NCBI GenBank assembly: GCA_016124895.1
Contig: WGMU01000019.1
Coordinates: 1-64,000 of the forward strand
DNA length: 64,000 nucleotides
Direction: 5' to 3'
DNA from: a bacterium
GTDB lineage: Bacteria; Planctomycetota; Planctomycetia; Planctomycetales; Planctomycetaceae
Position 1 is the first letter of the stretch; every line of letters begins with the position of its first letter. Below are positions 18,446-26,656 of the stretch, in pieces. Under the pieces are notes generated by a model, which was given only the letters and a program-made list of their open reading frames with translations, ran no database searches and was not told the origin of the DNA. The position numbers were made by a program, and so were the translations under genes.

Positions 18446-19453
18446 TCAGTTGCCGAGAAACTCCGCGAGCCGCGTCATGGTCCCGCTCCAACCCTGGCTC
18501 ATGGACGGATGGAAGGCAGTGAAGAAGGCCCACTGTGCCTTGGTGGCGTTGAGTGGGCGTGCTTCGATCCTGAGGAGCGTTCCTTTGCCGATCCCCGCAT
18601 GGTCAACGAGTGTGACGGTCGTCAACGTCTCCGGCGGGAAGTCATCAAGTCCTTCGAACGGCGCGGGGACGATTCCGCAACTGGGGTCCGAGAAGCTGCT
18701 GATAAATTCGAGTCTGTCTGGCTGCTCGATCGCTCGGAAGATCCAGCGTCCCCAAATCTCCATGCCATTTGGGTGGCTCATGCAGTAGTGGAACACGCCG
18801 CCGACTCGCAGGTCGAGCGTGGCGCGCGTCATCGTTGAGCCTTCCGGGCCGAACCATTGCACCAGGTGATCTCGCTGGGTCCACACCTCCCAGATGCGTT
18901 CGCGAGACGCGTTGAAGACGCGGCTGATGGTGAATGGAGCCTCGTCGGTATCCAGTGCTGACATGCCAGCAAGATAGACTTCGAGATTGGCCAAGTGCTG
19001 CTTGCCTCCTTCGACGGCGCCACAACTGTCAATGACGAAATCGCGGGCGTCGGCCGTCGGGAAGATCGATCGCATAGTGACCTGAGTCTCGCGTCCGTCT
19101 TCGCCGACGGGCTCAAACACGACCTCTGTGCGGAAGCTGACGTCGTTATCGAGGACCTCACCACCGAGCGCGTAGACGAGTCGAGATGGCTCGTCGATTT
19201 CGAGGTAGTCGATCCGATTCACGTAATCGTGACCATCGGGACCGTGCATCGTGTAACGCCATGATCCGCCCGGTCGAAAGTCCATCGAATGCGTCGTCGT
19301 GGTAAAGCCTGCTGGGCCCCACCAGTTACCGACATGATCTGCGTCGGTCCATGCCTTCCAGACGAGTCCGCGCGGGGCCGCGAAAGTTCGACAGATGACG
19401 ATCTCGACAGGGTTATCGAGATTGGCCTGGGATTTCTGAGGATCGGTGATCAT
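18446..19453 (-). CDS. SRPBCC (AHSA1-type) protein with two domains
   Basis: This 335-residue cytoplasmic protein consists of two tandem START-like AHSA1 domains. The first (about 10-155) has VICRTFAAPRGLVWKAWTD and WWGPAGFTTT; the second (about 170-335) has ISRVFNASRERIWEVWTQ and WFGPEGSTMT. Each forms a hydrophobic cavity, but ligands are unknown for the family. Most relatives have one domain per protein, so this is a fused or duplicated form. Its start overlaps the last 4 bases of the ArsR-type regulator gene (ATGA), a sign of translational coupling. ArsR-AHSA1 pairs are a common arrangement in bacteria. Confidence 0.9.
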   Translation of the reverse strand: MITDPQKSQANLDNPVEIVICRTFAAPRGLVWKAWTDADHVGNWWGPAGFTTTTHSMDFRPGGSWRYTMHGPDGHDYVNRIDYLEIDEPSRLVYALGGEVLDNDVSFRTEVVFEPVGEDGRETQVTMRSIFPTADARDFVIDSCGAVEGGKQHLANLEVYLAGMSALDTDEAPFTISRVFNASRERIWEVWTQRDHLVQWFGPEGSTMTRATLDLRVGGVFHYCMSHPNGMEIWGRWIFRAIEQPDRLEFISSFSDPSCGIVPAPFEGLDDFPPETLTTVTLVDHAGIGKGTLLRIEARPLNATKAQWAFFTAFHPSMSQGWSGTMTRLAEFLGN

Positions 19454-19824
19454 TCATTGGCTCCGTTTTCGTGTGAAGGCGGCGTCGCTTCGCCGTCCGT
19501 TTCGGATTGGAGTTCATCGAGGTAAGTGCCAAGTCGATCGAAACTTGCTTCCCAGAACGTGCGATAGCGGTCGATCCAGGAAGCTGCTTCCTGCAGCGGC
19601 TCGGTGCGTAGCTTGCACGGACGCATTTGGGCCGAACGCGACCGTTCGATGAGTCCGGCCCGCTCAAGCACTTTGAGGTGCTTGGTGATCGCGGGCAGCG
19701 TCATCTCGAATGGTTCGGCCAGCTCTTTGACGGGGGCTTCGCCCTGGGAAAGGCGCAGCAGAATGGCCCGGCGGGTCGGGTCAGCAATCGCAGCGAACGT
19801 AAGACTTAATCGGTCAGCGGACAT
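19450..19824 (-). CDS. ArsR-type winged-helix repressor
   Basis: This 124-residue protein is a small winged-helix DNA-binding regulator. The recognition region reads LAEPFEMTLPAITKHLKVLERAGLI, with a wing strand RSAQMRPCKL. The metal-sensing Cys pair of classical ArsR proteins is absent, as in the branch that accompanies SRPBCC genes, so the inducer is probably not a metal. It overlaps the SRPBCC gene by 4 bases. A 26-base palindrome and a consensus-like promoter lie directly upstream, consistent with autorepression of the pair. Confidence 0.92.
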   Translation of the reverse strand: MSADRLSLTFAAIADPTRRAILLRLSQGEAPVKELAEPFEMTLPAITKHLKVLERAGLIERSRSAQMRPCKLRTEPLQEAASWIDRYRTFWEASFDRLGTYLDELQSETDGEATPPSHENGANE

Positions 19825-19829
19825 ATTTC

Positions 19830-19855
19830 ACCGTATAGTTAAATAACTAATCGGT
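19830..19855. promoter_or_regulatory. palindromic operator, probable ArsR site
   Basis: A 26-base imperfect palindrome (10 of 13 half-site positions match) is centred on AGTTAAATAACT. It starts 6 bases upstream of the regulator's ATG and ends 2 bases short of the -10 box, so a bound repressor would block initiation and cover the ribosome binding site. The link to this regulator is inference from position and symmetry. Confidence 0.65.
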
Positions 19856-19857
19856 AA

Positions 19858-19883
19858 ATTATATCGAACCAGCGGGATGTCAA
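19858..19883 (-). promoter_or_regulatory. promoter for the ArsR-SRPBCC pair
   Basis: On the minus strand TTGACA (19883-19878) and TATAAT (19863-19858) both match the sigma-70 consensus exactly, but only 14 bases separate them instead of about 17. Either the spacing is unusual and helps control, or one hexamer is fortuitous. The palindromic operator starts 2 bases downstream. Confidence 0.5.
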
Positions 19884-20065
19884 GTGGTCGGCCACAAATC
19901 TGCACTCCAGGGCAGCTCGTAACTTGCTGTGCGAAAGGCCTGCGGGTGGCTCTGGTGTCGTTGATTCCAGTCCATGACCAGGTCACAGCGGATTTTTGCG
20001 GCGATGTTCCTCGTAGAGCTGTAGCGAATATGCGGTCGAGCTGATCCTGGTCGAAGGCAGGGCTC

Positions 20066-20854
20066 GTGAATCCTTGTCTGCGGCTTGCCGATGCGAGCGG
20101 AACTCGGTACGAACTTCAGCGAAGTTCAACTCCTTTCGAGCAGCATTCTGTGGACGATCAGGAACGACAGCGACTGGTGGACCTGTATTCGGAGATCGCC
20201 GCTCTGGCCGGCGGTCTGGCGCACGAGATCCGCAACCCGCTGTCGACTATGAGCCTCAACCTGGATCTGCTCGGTGAGGAACTCGAAGAGAGCGACAATC
20301 CGCGCGATCAGAAAATGCTCAAGCGGATTCACAAGGTGCAAAGCGAGTGTCAGCACCTCAACGAGATCCTGAACGCGTTTCTGCAGTTTGCCCGCGTCGG
20401 CGAACTGGAGCTGGTCGAGGCGGACCTCAACGCGGTCGTGCGGGACTTTGTCGACTTTTATCAGCCAACGGCGCGCGAGCACGGGATCGAGATCAGCCCG
20501 CATCTGGAATCGAATTTGCCAACGGTGAAGCTTGACCAGTCGCTGATGCGGCAGGTGCTGATGAATCTCGCCCAGAACGCTCAGCAGGCGATGCCCGGCG
20601 GCGGGCTGCTCGAACTGCAGACGTTTGCTCGCGACGGCAGAGTACGACTCGAATTTATCGACACCGGCGAGGGCATGGACGAGGCAACGCGGTCGAAGCT
20701 GTTCGACGTCTTCTTTTCGACGAAGCAGGACGGCAGCGGACTCGGTCTGCCGACGGTTCGCAAGATCGTGCAGGCGCATCGCGGGACGATTTCCTGCGAG
20801 AGCGAACGCGGCAAGGGGACACGGTTTTCGATCGCGTTGCCAGCGGCGGAGTGA
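20066..20854 (+). CDS. soluble sensor histidine kinase (HisKA + HATPase_c)
   Basis: This protein of up to 262 residues carries only the kinase core. The phospho-acceptor box is LAHEIRNPLSTMSLN (His near residue 53), the N-box NLAQNAQQAM, the G1 box DTGEGMDEA and the G2 box GSGLGLPTVRKIV. There is no membrane segment and no recognisable sensor domain, so it probably receives its signal through a partner. No response regulator gene is adjacent, making it an orphan kinase. The GTG start at 20066 is uncertain; a GTG at 20150 would give a shorter protein that still holds the whole kinase core. The H-box resembles NtrB- or ZraS-like kinases. Confidence 0.88.
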   Translation: MNPCLRLADASGTRYELQRSSTPFEQHSVDDQERQRLVDLYSEIAALAGGLAHEIRNPLSTMSLNLDLLGEELEESDNPRDQKMLKRIHKVQSECQHLNEILNAFLQFARVGELELVEADLNAVVRDFVDFYQPTAREHGIEISPHLESNLPTVKLDQSLMRQVLMNLAQNAQQAMPGGGLLELQTFARDGRVRLEFIDTGEGMDEATRSKLFDVFFSTKQDGSGLGLPTVRKIVQAHRGTISCESERGKGTRFSIALPAAE

Positions 20855-20986
20855 GGGGCGCTGCTGGCATGAAATCGGTTTGAAAAAACAGAGTGGCACG
20901 CGACTCCGTCGCGTCAGCCCGGTCAGGGACGTCTGCACGGAATGCGGAGCCACTCGATGGCATCAATTCAGTATCTGAGGTGCGGC

Positions 20987-22180
20987 ATGATTCAGCTTCG
21001 TGGACGGCGGTACGACACGAGTGAGCCGGTGGCGATTTCGATCGAGGGAGATCGGATTGCGTCGGTCGAGGCGGCGACTCCGGTTGGGTCGATCGACGAC
21101 TGGCCGTGGGTCGCACCGGGGCTTGTCGATCTGCAGATCAACGGATATGGCGGTGTCTGGTTCTGCAAGCCAGGACTGACCGCGGACGAGGTGCTGCGGA
21201 CCCTGGAACCGCATTTCTCCTACGGCATCACGCGGATGCTGCCGACGCTGGTGACGGCGTCACACGAAGCGCTGCGGGATGGCTTCTCCGCGATCCGCCA
21301 GGCTTATGAACGGGAACCCTGGGTGCGTGATCTGGTTGCGGGCTGCCATCTCGAAGGGCCGTTTATCTCGAAAGAGGACGGGCCGCGCGGGGCGCATCCG
21401 CTGCAGCATGTCCGACCAGCCGACTGGGACGAGTTTCAGAAACTGCAGGAAGCGGCGGGCGGACTGATCCGGCTGGTGACTCTGGCAGCCGAAGCGGACG
21501 GCGCGGTCGAGTTCATTCGCAAGGCCGTTGACGCGGGGATCACGATCGCGATCGGTCACACCGCGGCGAATTCGGAGCAGATCACGGCAGCGGTCGATGC
21601 CGGAGCGAGGCTGAGCACACACCTGGGTAACGGAGCGCATGGGCAGATTCGGCGGCATCCGAACTACATCTGGGATCAGCTCGGCGAGCCGCGACTGATG
21701 GCGAGCATCATTACGGACGGTCACCACCTGCCACCGGCCGTCATCCGGTCGATGATTGCCGCCAAAGGTCGCGAGAATATCGTGATCACCTGCGACGCGG
21801 CGGGGCTCGCCGGTTGCCCGCCCGGCGAGTACGAACTGCCGGACAAGGCGAAGGTGGAGATCCTCGACAGCGGAGCAATCGTCCTGGCCGGTCAGCGGCA
21901 GTTGCTGGCGGGTTCGGGCAGCGAGACCGACGCCTGCGTCGCGCACGCGATCGGCGTTGCCGGACTGTCGCTTAAAGACGCGTTTGATATGGCCGGGAAG
22001 AATCCGTGCCGGCTGCTGGGACTGGAACAGGTTCGCCTGCGCCGCGGCTCGCGCGCGGATCTGGTGATCTTTCGTCGTGTGCAGAGCGGTAACGGATGCG
22101 ACGGCACCAGACTCGACTGGCTGACGACGGTCGCCGCCGGGCAGATTCGGTATGGCGAGGTGCCGATCGGCGTCGAGTGA
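20987..22180 (+). CDS. nagA: N-acetylglucosamine-6-phosphate deacetylase
   Basis: This 397-residue amidohydrolase-fold enzyme removes acetate from GlcNAc-6-phosphate to give glucosamine-6-phosphate, an early step in amino-sugar use and cell-wall recycling. Family motifs are present in order: GLVDLQINGYGG, CHLEGPFI (metal-binding Glu), IGHTAANSEQI (metal His), THLGNGAHG (metal His), ITDGHHLPP and CDAAGLAG (catalytic Asp region). The start at 20987 is chosen for GAGGTG at 20977-20982, 4 bases upstream; an ATG at 20942 would add 15 residues. No nagB gene or amino-sugar transporter lies beside it. Confidence 0.9.
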   Translation: MIQLRGRRYDTSEPVAISIEGDRIASVEAATPVGSIDDWPWVAPGLVDLQINGYGGVWFCKPGLTADEVLRTLEPHFSYGITRMLPTLVTASHEALRDGFSAIRQAYEREPWVRDLVAGCHLEGPFISKEDGPRGAHPLQHVRPADWDEFQKLQEAAGGLIRLVTLAAEADGAVEFIRKAVDAGITIAIGHTAANSEQITAAVDAGARLSTHLGNGAHGQIRRHPNYIWDQLGEPRLMASIITDGHHLPPAVIRSMIAAKGRENIVITCDAAGLAGCPPGEYELPDKAKVEILDSGAIVLAGQRQLLAGSGSETDACVAHAIGVAGLSLKDAFDMAGKNPCRLLGLEQVRLRRGSRADLVIFRRVQSGNGCDGTRLDWLTTVAAGQIRYGEVPIGVE

Positions 22181-22610
22181 CCGAGGCTCGGCAGATTGTC
22201 AAGTGATCACTGACCGTGACAACTGCACTCGAAACGCGAGGCTGCTCAGGCGGGTACACCGTCGACGGGACAGATTGGTCTGAAGTGCTGCGAAATGCCG
22301 CAGAGAATCACGAAATCTGAATCCGATCACTCGCCCACAGCGAATTGCAGTTCTATACTCGCCGCCCTGCCGATGGTCGACGTGAAAATCTGCGGTCAAG
22401 AGTGAACCTGGGCGGACGCGAAAGTCTGTCATCCGACGGTCGTTTCTTTCTGGCATGAGATTGGCATCGGATGCCGGATTGGGCCATCCTGACACGACTG
22501 CCGGAAGCTTCAGCCTTCACCCGTGACCGCAATGGCGAGCGGGTATCACCGAACGGTGGTCCAGCCGATTCCGACAAGAGCAGCTTCTGAGATAACGAAT
22601 CGTCCTCGCG
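22181..22610. other. intergenic stretch, no gene seen
   Basis: No gene is supported in 430 bases. A perfect 10-base palindrome AGTGATCACT sits at 22202-22211, just after nagA. A -10-like TATACT occurs near 22355 without a fitting -35. The promoter of the kinase gene should lie here but I cannot place it. Confidence 0.45.
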
Positions 22611-24035
22611 ATGAAGTTTACTTCGACAGACGACCTTGCTCGCCAGCTCGTCCAGATGAAACTGGTGACCGCTGCCGAACTGGCGGCGTGTCAGCAGCAG
22701 CGAGAGGTCACGTCGGATCCGAATTCGCTGATTGACGCGCTGGAAGCTCAGCACGTGCTGACCAATTACCAGGCGACGAAGATTAAATCCGGCGAAGACG
22801 CGCCGCTGGTACTCGGTAATTACAAGCTGCTGTATCAGAATGCGTCCGGCAGCTTTGCTCGTGTGTTCCGCGGTTGTGCGCTGGACACGGGCGACATGAT
22901 CGGCATCAAAGTGCTGCGGCAACGCTATCTCGACGATGCGAAGAGCGTTGCCCATTTTCATCGCGAAGCTGAGCTGTGCATGAAGCTGCGGCACCGCAAC
23001 ATCGTGCCGATTTACGATGTCGGTACCGACGGCGAGTGGCACTTCTTCACGATGGAATTTGTCGAAGGCGGCAACCTGCGGCAGCTCATGAATATCCGTC
23101 AGAAGATGGAGCCGGCCGAGTTGCTGCGTGCCTCGTGCGACATGGCAGAGGGACTCGAATACGCGCTCAGTCAGGGCATGACGCATCGCGACTTCAAAAT
23201 GACCAACGTGCTGATGAGCAGCCGCGGAGTGGCCAAGCTCGTTGACTTTGGACTGGCGGGCGACGAAGGCGACAGCGAGGACGAAAATGTTCAGGCCGTC
23301 GAATATGCCACGCTCGAAAAACACACGGGAGCCCCGAAAAACGATCCGCGCAGCGATCTCTTTTTTCTGGGCGCCGTGATGTACGAACTGGCCGCCGGAC
23401 TGCCACCATACCCCTCATCGCGGAATCGAGACGAACGTAAGCAGTTCTCGCGATATTCGGGCATCCGACCGATTCGTCAGACGAATCCCAGCGTGCCGCT
23501 GAAACTGGCTGAGATCATTGACCGACTTGTCCGTATCAACCCGTACGAGCGTTATCAGAGTGCCACGGAACTGCTGAAGGACCTGCGCCCCGCACTGGCG
23601 GAGTACGGGACGGCTGACGACAAGGCCCGTGCCGAAATGAAGCAGACACCGCGATTGTCGACGGTGCTGTGTGTCGAGTACCGGGTCAAGCAGCAGGACC
23701 TGCTCCGCGACTATCTGACGAAGCACGGCTTTCGCGTTCTGATGCTGAGTACCTGGGAGCGGGCTCTGACGCGCATCAGGAACAATCCCCCGGACGCAAT
23801 TGTCGTCATGGGCGACGCGCTCGATGGTGACGCGTCGACGGCGTACGACGAAGCGATTCGCTGGTGCCATACGAAAAGCGTCGGCTGCGTGCTTGTGCTG
23901 CCGGCCAGCGAGCGTGATTCGCTGGAGACCCTGCACCTGAGCCCCTCTGCGCGAGCCCTCGTCCAGCCGGTCAAACTTCGCGATCTGCGGAATAATCTGA
24001 TCGAGTCGCTTCAAGCGCTGATGAATCGCGAATAG
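22611..24035 (+). CDS. Ser/Thr protein kinase with degenerate receiver domain
   Basis: This 474-residue protein has three parts. Residues 1-68 form the helical leader common in planctomycete kinases (LTNYQATKIKSG). Residues 70-330 are a Hanks-type kinase with Lys100 (IGIKVL), the catalytic THRDFKMTNV block (Asp194, Asn199) and DFG at 212-214. The glycine loop is poor (NASGSFARV, one Gly), so activity may be weak. Residues about 350-470 look like a response-regulator receiver (VLCVEY, then PDAIVVMGD), but the phosphorylatable Asp is replaced by Met400 and the conserved Lys before Pro is Gln (VQPVK). It is therefore a pseudo-receiver. There is no membrane segment. Confidence 0.88.
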   Translation: MKFTSTDDLARQLVQMKLVTAAELAACQQQREVTSDPNSLIDALEAQHVLTNYQATKIKSGEDAPLVLGNYKLLYQNASGSFARVFRGCALDTGDMIGIKVLRQRYLDDAKSVAHFHREAELCMKLRHRNIVPIYDVGTDGEWHFFTMEFVEGGNLRQLMNIRQKMEPAELLRASCDMAEGLEYALSQGMTHRDFKMTNVLMSSRGVAKLVDFGLAGDEGDSEDENVQAVEYATLEKHTGAPKNDPRSDLFFLGAVMYELAAGLPPYPSSRNRDERKQFSRYSGIRPIRQTNPSVPLKLAEIIDRLVRINPYERYQSATELLKDLRPALAEYGTADDKARAEMKQTPRLSTVLCVEYRVKQQDLLRDYLTKHGFRVLMLSTWERALTRIRNNPPDAIVVMGDALDGDASTAYDEAIRWCHTKSVGCVLVLPASERDSLETLHLSPSARALVQPVKLRDLRNNLIESLQALMNRE

Positions 24036-24100
24036 CGTTCGCAGCTCAAGCGACTGCGTTTCTCTCAGCGCACGCAGCCCCCCAGCAGGAGCGTCGCAAC

Positions 24101-24580
24101 ATGGACTTTCATCCCGCCGATCAGCGAAAGATTCTCGGCAGCTTTGCGACAGGCGTCACCGTCGTCACCACTAACAGCGAACCTCCCACCGGACTGACTG
24201 CGAATTCGGTCACGTCGCTGTCACTTGATCCGCCGCTGGTCTTATTCGCCGTCGACAAACGCGCGAGTTCAATGCAGGCGTTCAAAGAGGCTGGCTGCTT
24301 CGCGATCAATATCCTGACGGTCGAACAGCAGGACATATCGAACCGGTTCGCCGCTCCGGGACCAAAGGACTTTTCAGATCTCGATGCACGCACGGCCGAA
24401 ACCGGAGCCCCGGTGCTCAACGGCTGCCTGGGCTGGGTCGATTGCCGGTTGCAGTACATCCTGCCGGGCGGTGACCACGACATCTTTGTCGGGCAGATCG
24501 TTGCTGGTGAGTTTCACGGTGGAGAGCCGCTGCTCTACTTCGCGGGCAAATACCGGACGATTGCTCCGCTGAGCGAATAA
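24101..24580 (+). CDS. flavin reductase family protein
   Basis: This 159-residue protein matches the FMN-binding split-barrel flavin reductases that supply reduced flavin to two-component monooxygenases. Visible features are LGSFATGVTVVTT near residue 12, GLTANSVTSLSLDPPLVLFAV (flavin-binding turn), FAINILTVEQQDISNRFA and a C-terminal GDHDIFVGQI block followed by PLLYFAGKYR. AGGAG stands 9 bases before the ATG. No monooxygenase is adjacent, so the partner is unknown. A weak GCAGC/GCTGC hairpin just after the stop may separate it from the convergent PilZ-like gene. Confidence 0.9.
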   Translation: MDFHPADQRKILGSFATGVTVVTTNSEPPTGLTANSVTSLSLDPPLVLFAVDKRASSMQAFKEAGCFAINILTVEQQDISNRFAAPGPKDFSDLDARTAETGAPVLNGCLGWVDCRLQYILPGGDHDIFVGQIVAGEFHGGEPLLYFAGKYRTIAPLSE

Positions 24581-24606
24581 AATGCAGCGTTTGTCCATAA
24601 GCTGCT

Positions 24607-25005
24607 CTAGTGCTCGATACGATGCAGGAAGACGGCTCCATATTCATAGAAGTCGTTCTGCAGTTTCCGGCTGCGGATGATGATTGCTGAGTAGCTGTGC
24701 TGAGCGCCGGAATCGGGGTCGAGGCAGACGACGATTTTTCTGGAATCGATCTTTCCACGGTGTAGAAATCCAACTCCCGAAGGGGAGAGGTTCCTGGCCC
24801 AGACGCGCAGGTGCGTCTGGTCATGCGGCACATTGGCCAATTCAGCCAGTTCGGCCAGTGTGACCAGAATCTGCGAACGAAACAGCGAACGCTGGTTCTC
24901 ACGCTTCTGATTCTGATGCCCGTTAAATCGCGCATCCCAGCGGTCGAGCATTTTCATGATCTCGGCAACTTGATCTGCTTCATGTTTCTGTATCAACAGT
25001 GCCAT
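24607..25005 (-). CDS. PilZ-like domain protein
   Basis: This 132-residue protein has a helical N-terminal part (residues about 1-65), then a segment resembling a PilZ beta-barrel: RVWARNLSPSGVGFLHRG, a KIVVCLDP strand and a YGAVFLH ending. PilZ domains bind cyclic di-GMP. The RxxxR arginines that normally grip the nucleotide are not clear, while the SxxGxGFLH block fits well, so the call is moderate. The start at 25005 is preferred because GGAAGGTGG lies about 6 bases upstream; an ATG at 25029 has no such site. It lies 51 bases downstream of the HD-GYP gene on the same strand, which supports a c-di-GMP role. Confidence 0.65.
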   Translation of the reverse strand: MALLIQKHEADQVAEIMKMLDRWDARFNGHQNQKRENQRSLFRSQILVTLAELAELANVPHDQTHLRVWARNLSPSGVGFLHRGKIDSRKIVVCLDPDSGAQHSYSAIIIRSRKLQNDFYEYGAVFLHRIEH

Positions 25006-25056
25006 TGGGGCCACCTTCCAGAGAGTCATGCTGAGCGTTCAGGTTGCTGATCTCAA

Positions 25057-26403
25057 TCAGTTCGCTTTGCCCCGTTGCTTACGTTCCTCCAGTGCCGCAC
25101 TAAGTGTCAGTTCCTGACGGCCAGGTGTTGGCAGCGCCTGTTCTACACTTAACTCTGATTTCTGCAGATCAATGATGTTCTCGAAGGCGATCGGATCGAC
25201 CTGGTCGCCGTTTGAGTCCTGCAGCCGTTGCACGATGGGGCTGTTGTAAGCGTTTCCATTGCGGCGCATAACGCGAGCCACTGAGCCGTCGCTGAGAGTC
25301 ACCAGACTGCCGATTGGGAAAAGCGAGAGCACACACAGCAAGGCCCGGACGGCGGCTGAATCGACACGTCGCTGCTGAGCGTCGCGCAGCAGGCATTCGA
25401 CGGCGGCATAGGGCATGTACGGTGTCTTCCAGGGTCGAGCGGTTGTCAGTGCGACATACGCATCAGCGACGGCGACAATCCGGGCGAATGGATGAATGGC
25501 ACTTCCCTCTCTCCCGCGCGGATAGCCGGTCCCATTGGGCCGTTCGTGAATCTGATAGCTGACGAGCGAGACCAGCCCCGGCATCGACGTCGCCTTTTCC
25601 AGCATCTCCAGGGAATAGATCGGGTGTTTCTTGATTTCGTAGAACTCGCTGGGAGTCAGGCCATTGGTTGATTCGCGGATTTCCTTCGGGACTCGCATCA
25701 TGCCCCAGTCATGGACCATTCCGATCAGTCCCAGCATTCGCACATTCTTCGCATCGAATTCCATCTCAACGCCAATTGCCATGGCCAGCAGAGACGTCTG
25801 CAGTGCCTGGGTCGACATCTCGTTTTCGTCGAGCTGTTGGAAAGTAGAAGTCAGTACGCTGTCGACGTCTGCCTGCATCTCGGTGAGATAGGAGCCGGCC
25901 ATTTTTGACATGGTAGCGCCGTTTGCCGATCCTCCATGCAGTGCTGCTTTCATCACTCCGGAAAGCGCGGCGGTCGAATCACTGTTCTGTCTTGAGAGCC
26001 GGCTGCGCTGGCCAACGTCGTAAGCCTGTGTTCCCCGCGAAACGAGGCCGTCTTTGACCGCAGCACCCTCGTTCTGCACCGACATCATGCCGCTGTCGAT
26101 GATCTGATCGAGTCGTTGCGTCAGATCATTATCAAAGCTGAATGTCTGGTTTGACTGCAGGTCAGCGTTCAGTGTGATTCGGCTGAGGTCGCGCTGGTCG
26201 ATCTGCACCGAATCGATCCCGCGGTTACGGAGGAGCCGTTTGAAGTCGCTGGAAATCACGGCGCCTTCGGCCAGCAGCAGCACACCACGGGCATCGTAAA
26301 TTGGAAAGCCGATTGGACGACCGAGAATCAGGTGATCCAGCGCGACGTCGACCTTCTTCGAGGTCTCGGCACTTTTGTCGAGATGCTCAGTAACGGCGGT
26401 CAT
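25057..26403 (-). CDS. HD-GYP domain protein, probable c-di-GMP phosphodiesterase
   Basis: This 448-residue protein has an N-terminal regulatory part (about 1-190) and an HD-GYP domain (about 195-380). The HD pair is at 231-232 (MVHDWG), a metal His at 260 (KKHPIYS), the GYP block HERPNGTGYP at 286-295 and ADAYVALT near 314. HD-GYP proteins hydrolyse cyclic di-GMP. Two positions deviate: the early His that opens the HD motif seems to be Leu or Gln (QTSLLAMAIG), and the Lys of HDxGK is Met (HDWGMM), so activity could be altered. An in-frame GTG at 26415 would add four residues. The PilZ-like gene follows. Confidence 0.87.
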   Translation of the reverse strand: MTAVTEHLDKSAETSKKVDVALDHLILGRPIGFPIYDARGVLLLAEGAVISSDFKRLLRNRGIDSVQIDQRDLSRITLNADLQSNQTFSFDNDLTQRLDQIIDSGMMSVQNEGAAVKDGLVSRGTQAYDVGQRSRLSRQNSDSTAALSGVMKAALHGGSANGATMSKMAGSYLTEMQADVDSVLTSTFQQLDENEMSTQALQTSLLAMAIGVEMEFDAKNVRMLGLIGMVHDWGMMRVPKEIRESTNGLTPSEFYEIKKHPIYSLEMLEKATSMPGLVSLVSYQIHERPNGTGYPRGREGSAIHPFARIVAVADAYVALTTARPWKTPYMPYAAVECLLRDAQQRRVDSAAVRALLCVLSLFPIGSLVTLSDGSVARVMRRNGNAYNSPIVQRLQDSNGDQVDPIAFENIIDLQKSELSVEQALPTPGRQELTLSAALEERKQRGKAN

Positions 26404-26656
26404 AACGGGATCCACAGGCGGACGAGAGAAACTGGTCTCCGGTCAATTTAGGCTCCGTGATTGCCACGTGTTGCCGGCAGGCGACAGATCGTCAGCGAAG
26501 CAGTGAGATTGTCGCTCCTCGACGGTGAGATCCCTCCCGGCTGCGTGGTGCCTTTCTGATCGACAACGGCACGAACATGCCTGTGTTGCGGGACGACTGC
26601 GTGGAGGAAACACTGTCTCAACCGCTTCTGTCCGGCGGCCTTTTCAGGAGTTCCCG

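Noticed and set aside
22202-22211. AGTGATCACT palindrome as a regulator site
   Set aside because: A 10-base palindrome is expected by chance in 64 kb and it lies after, not before, a gene.
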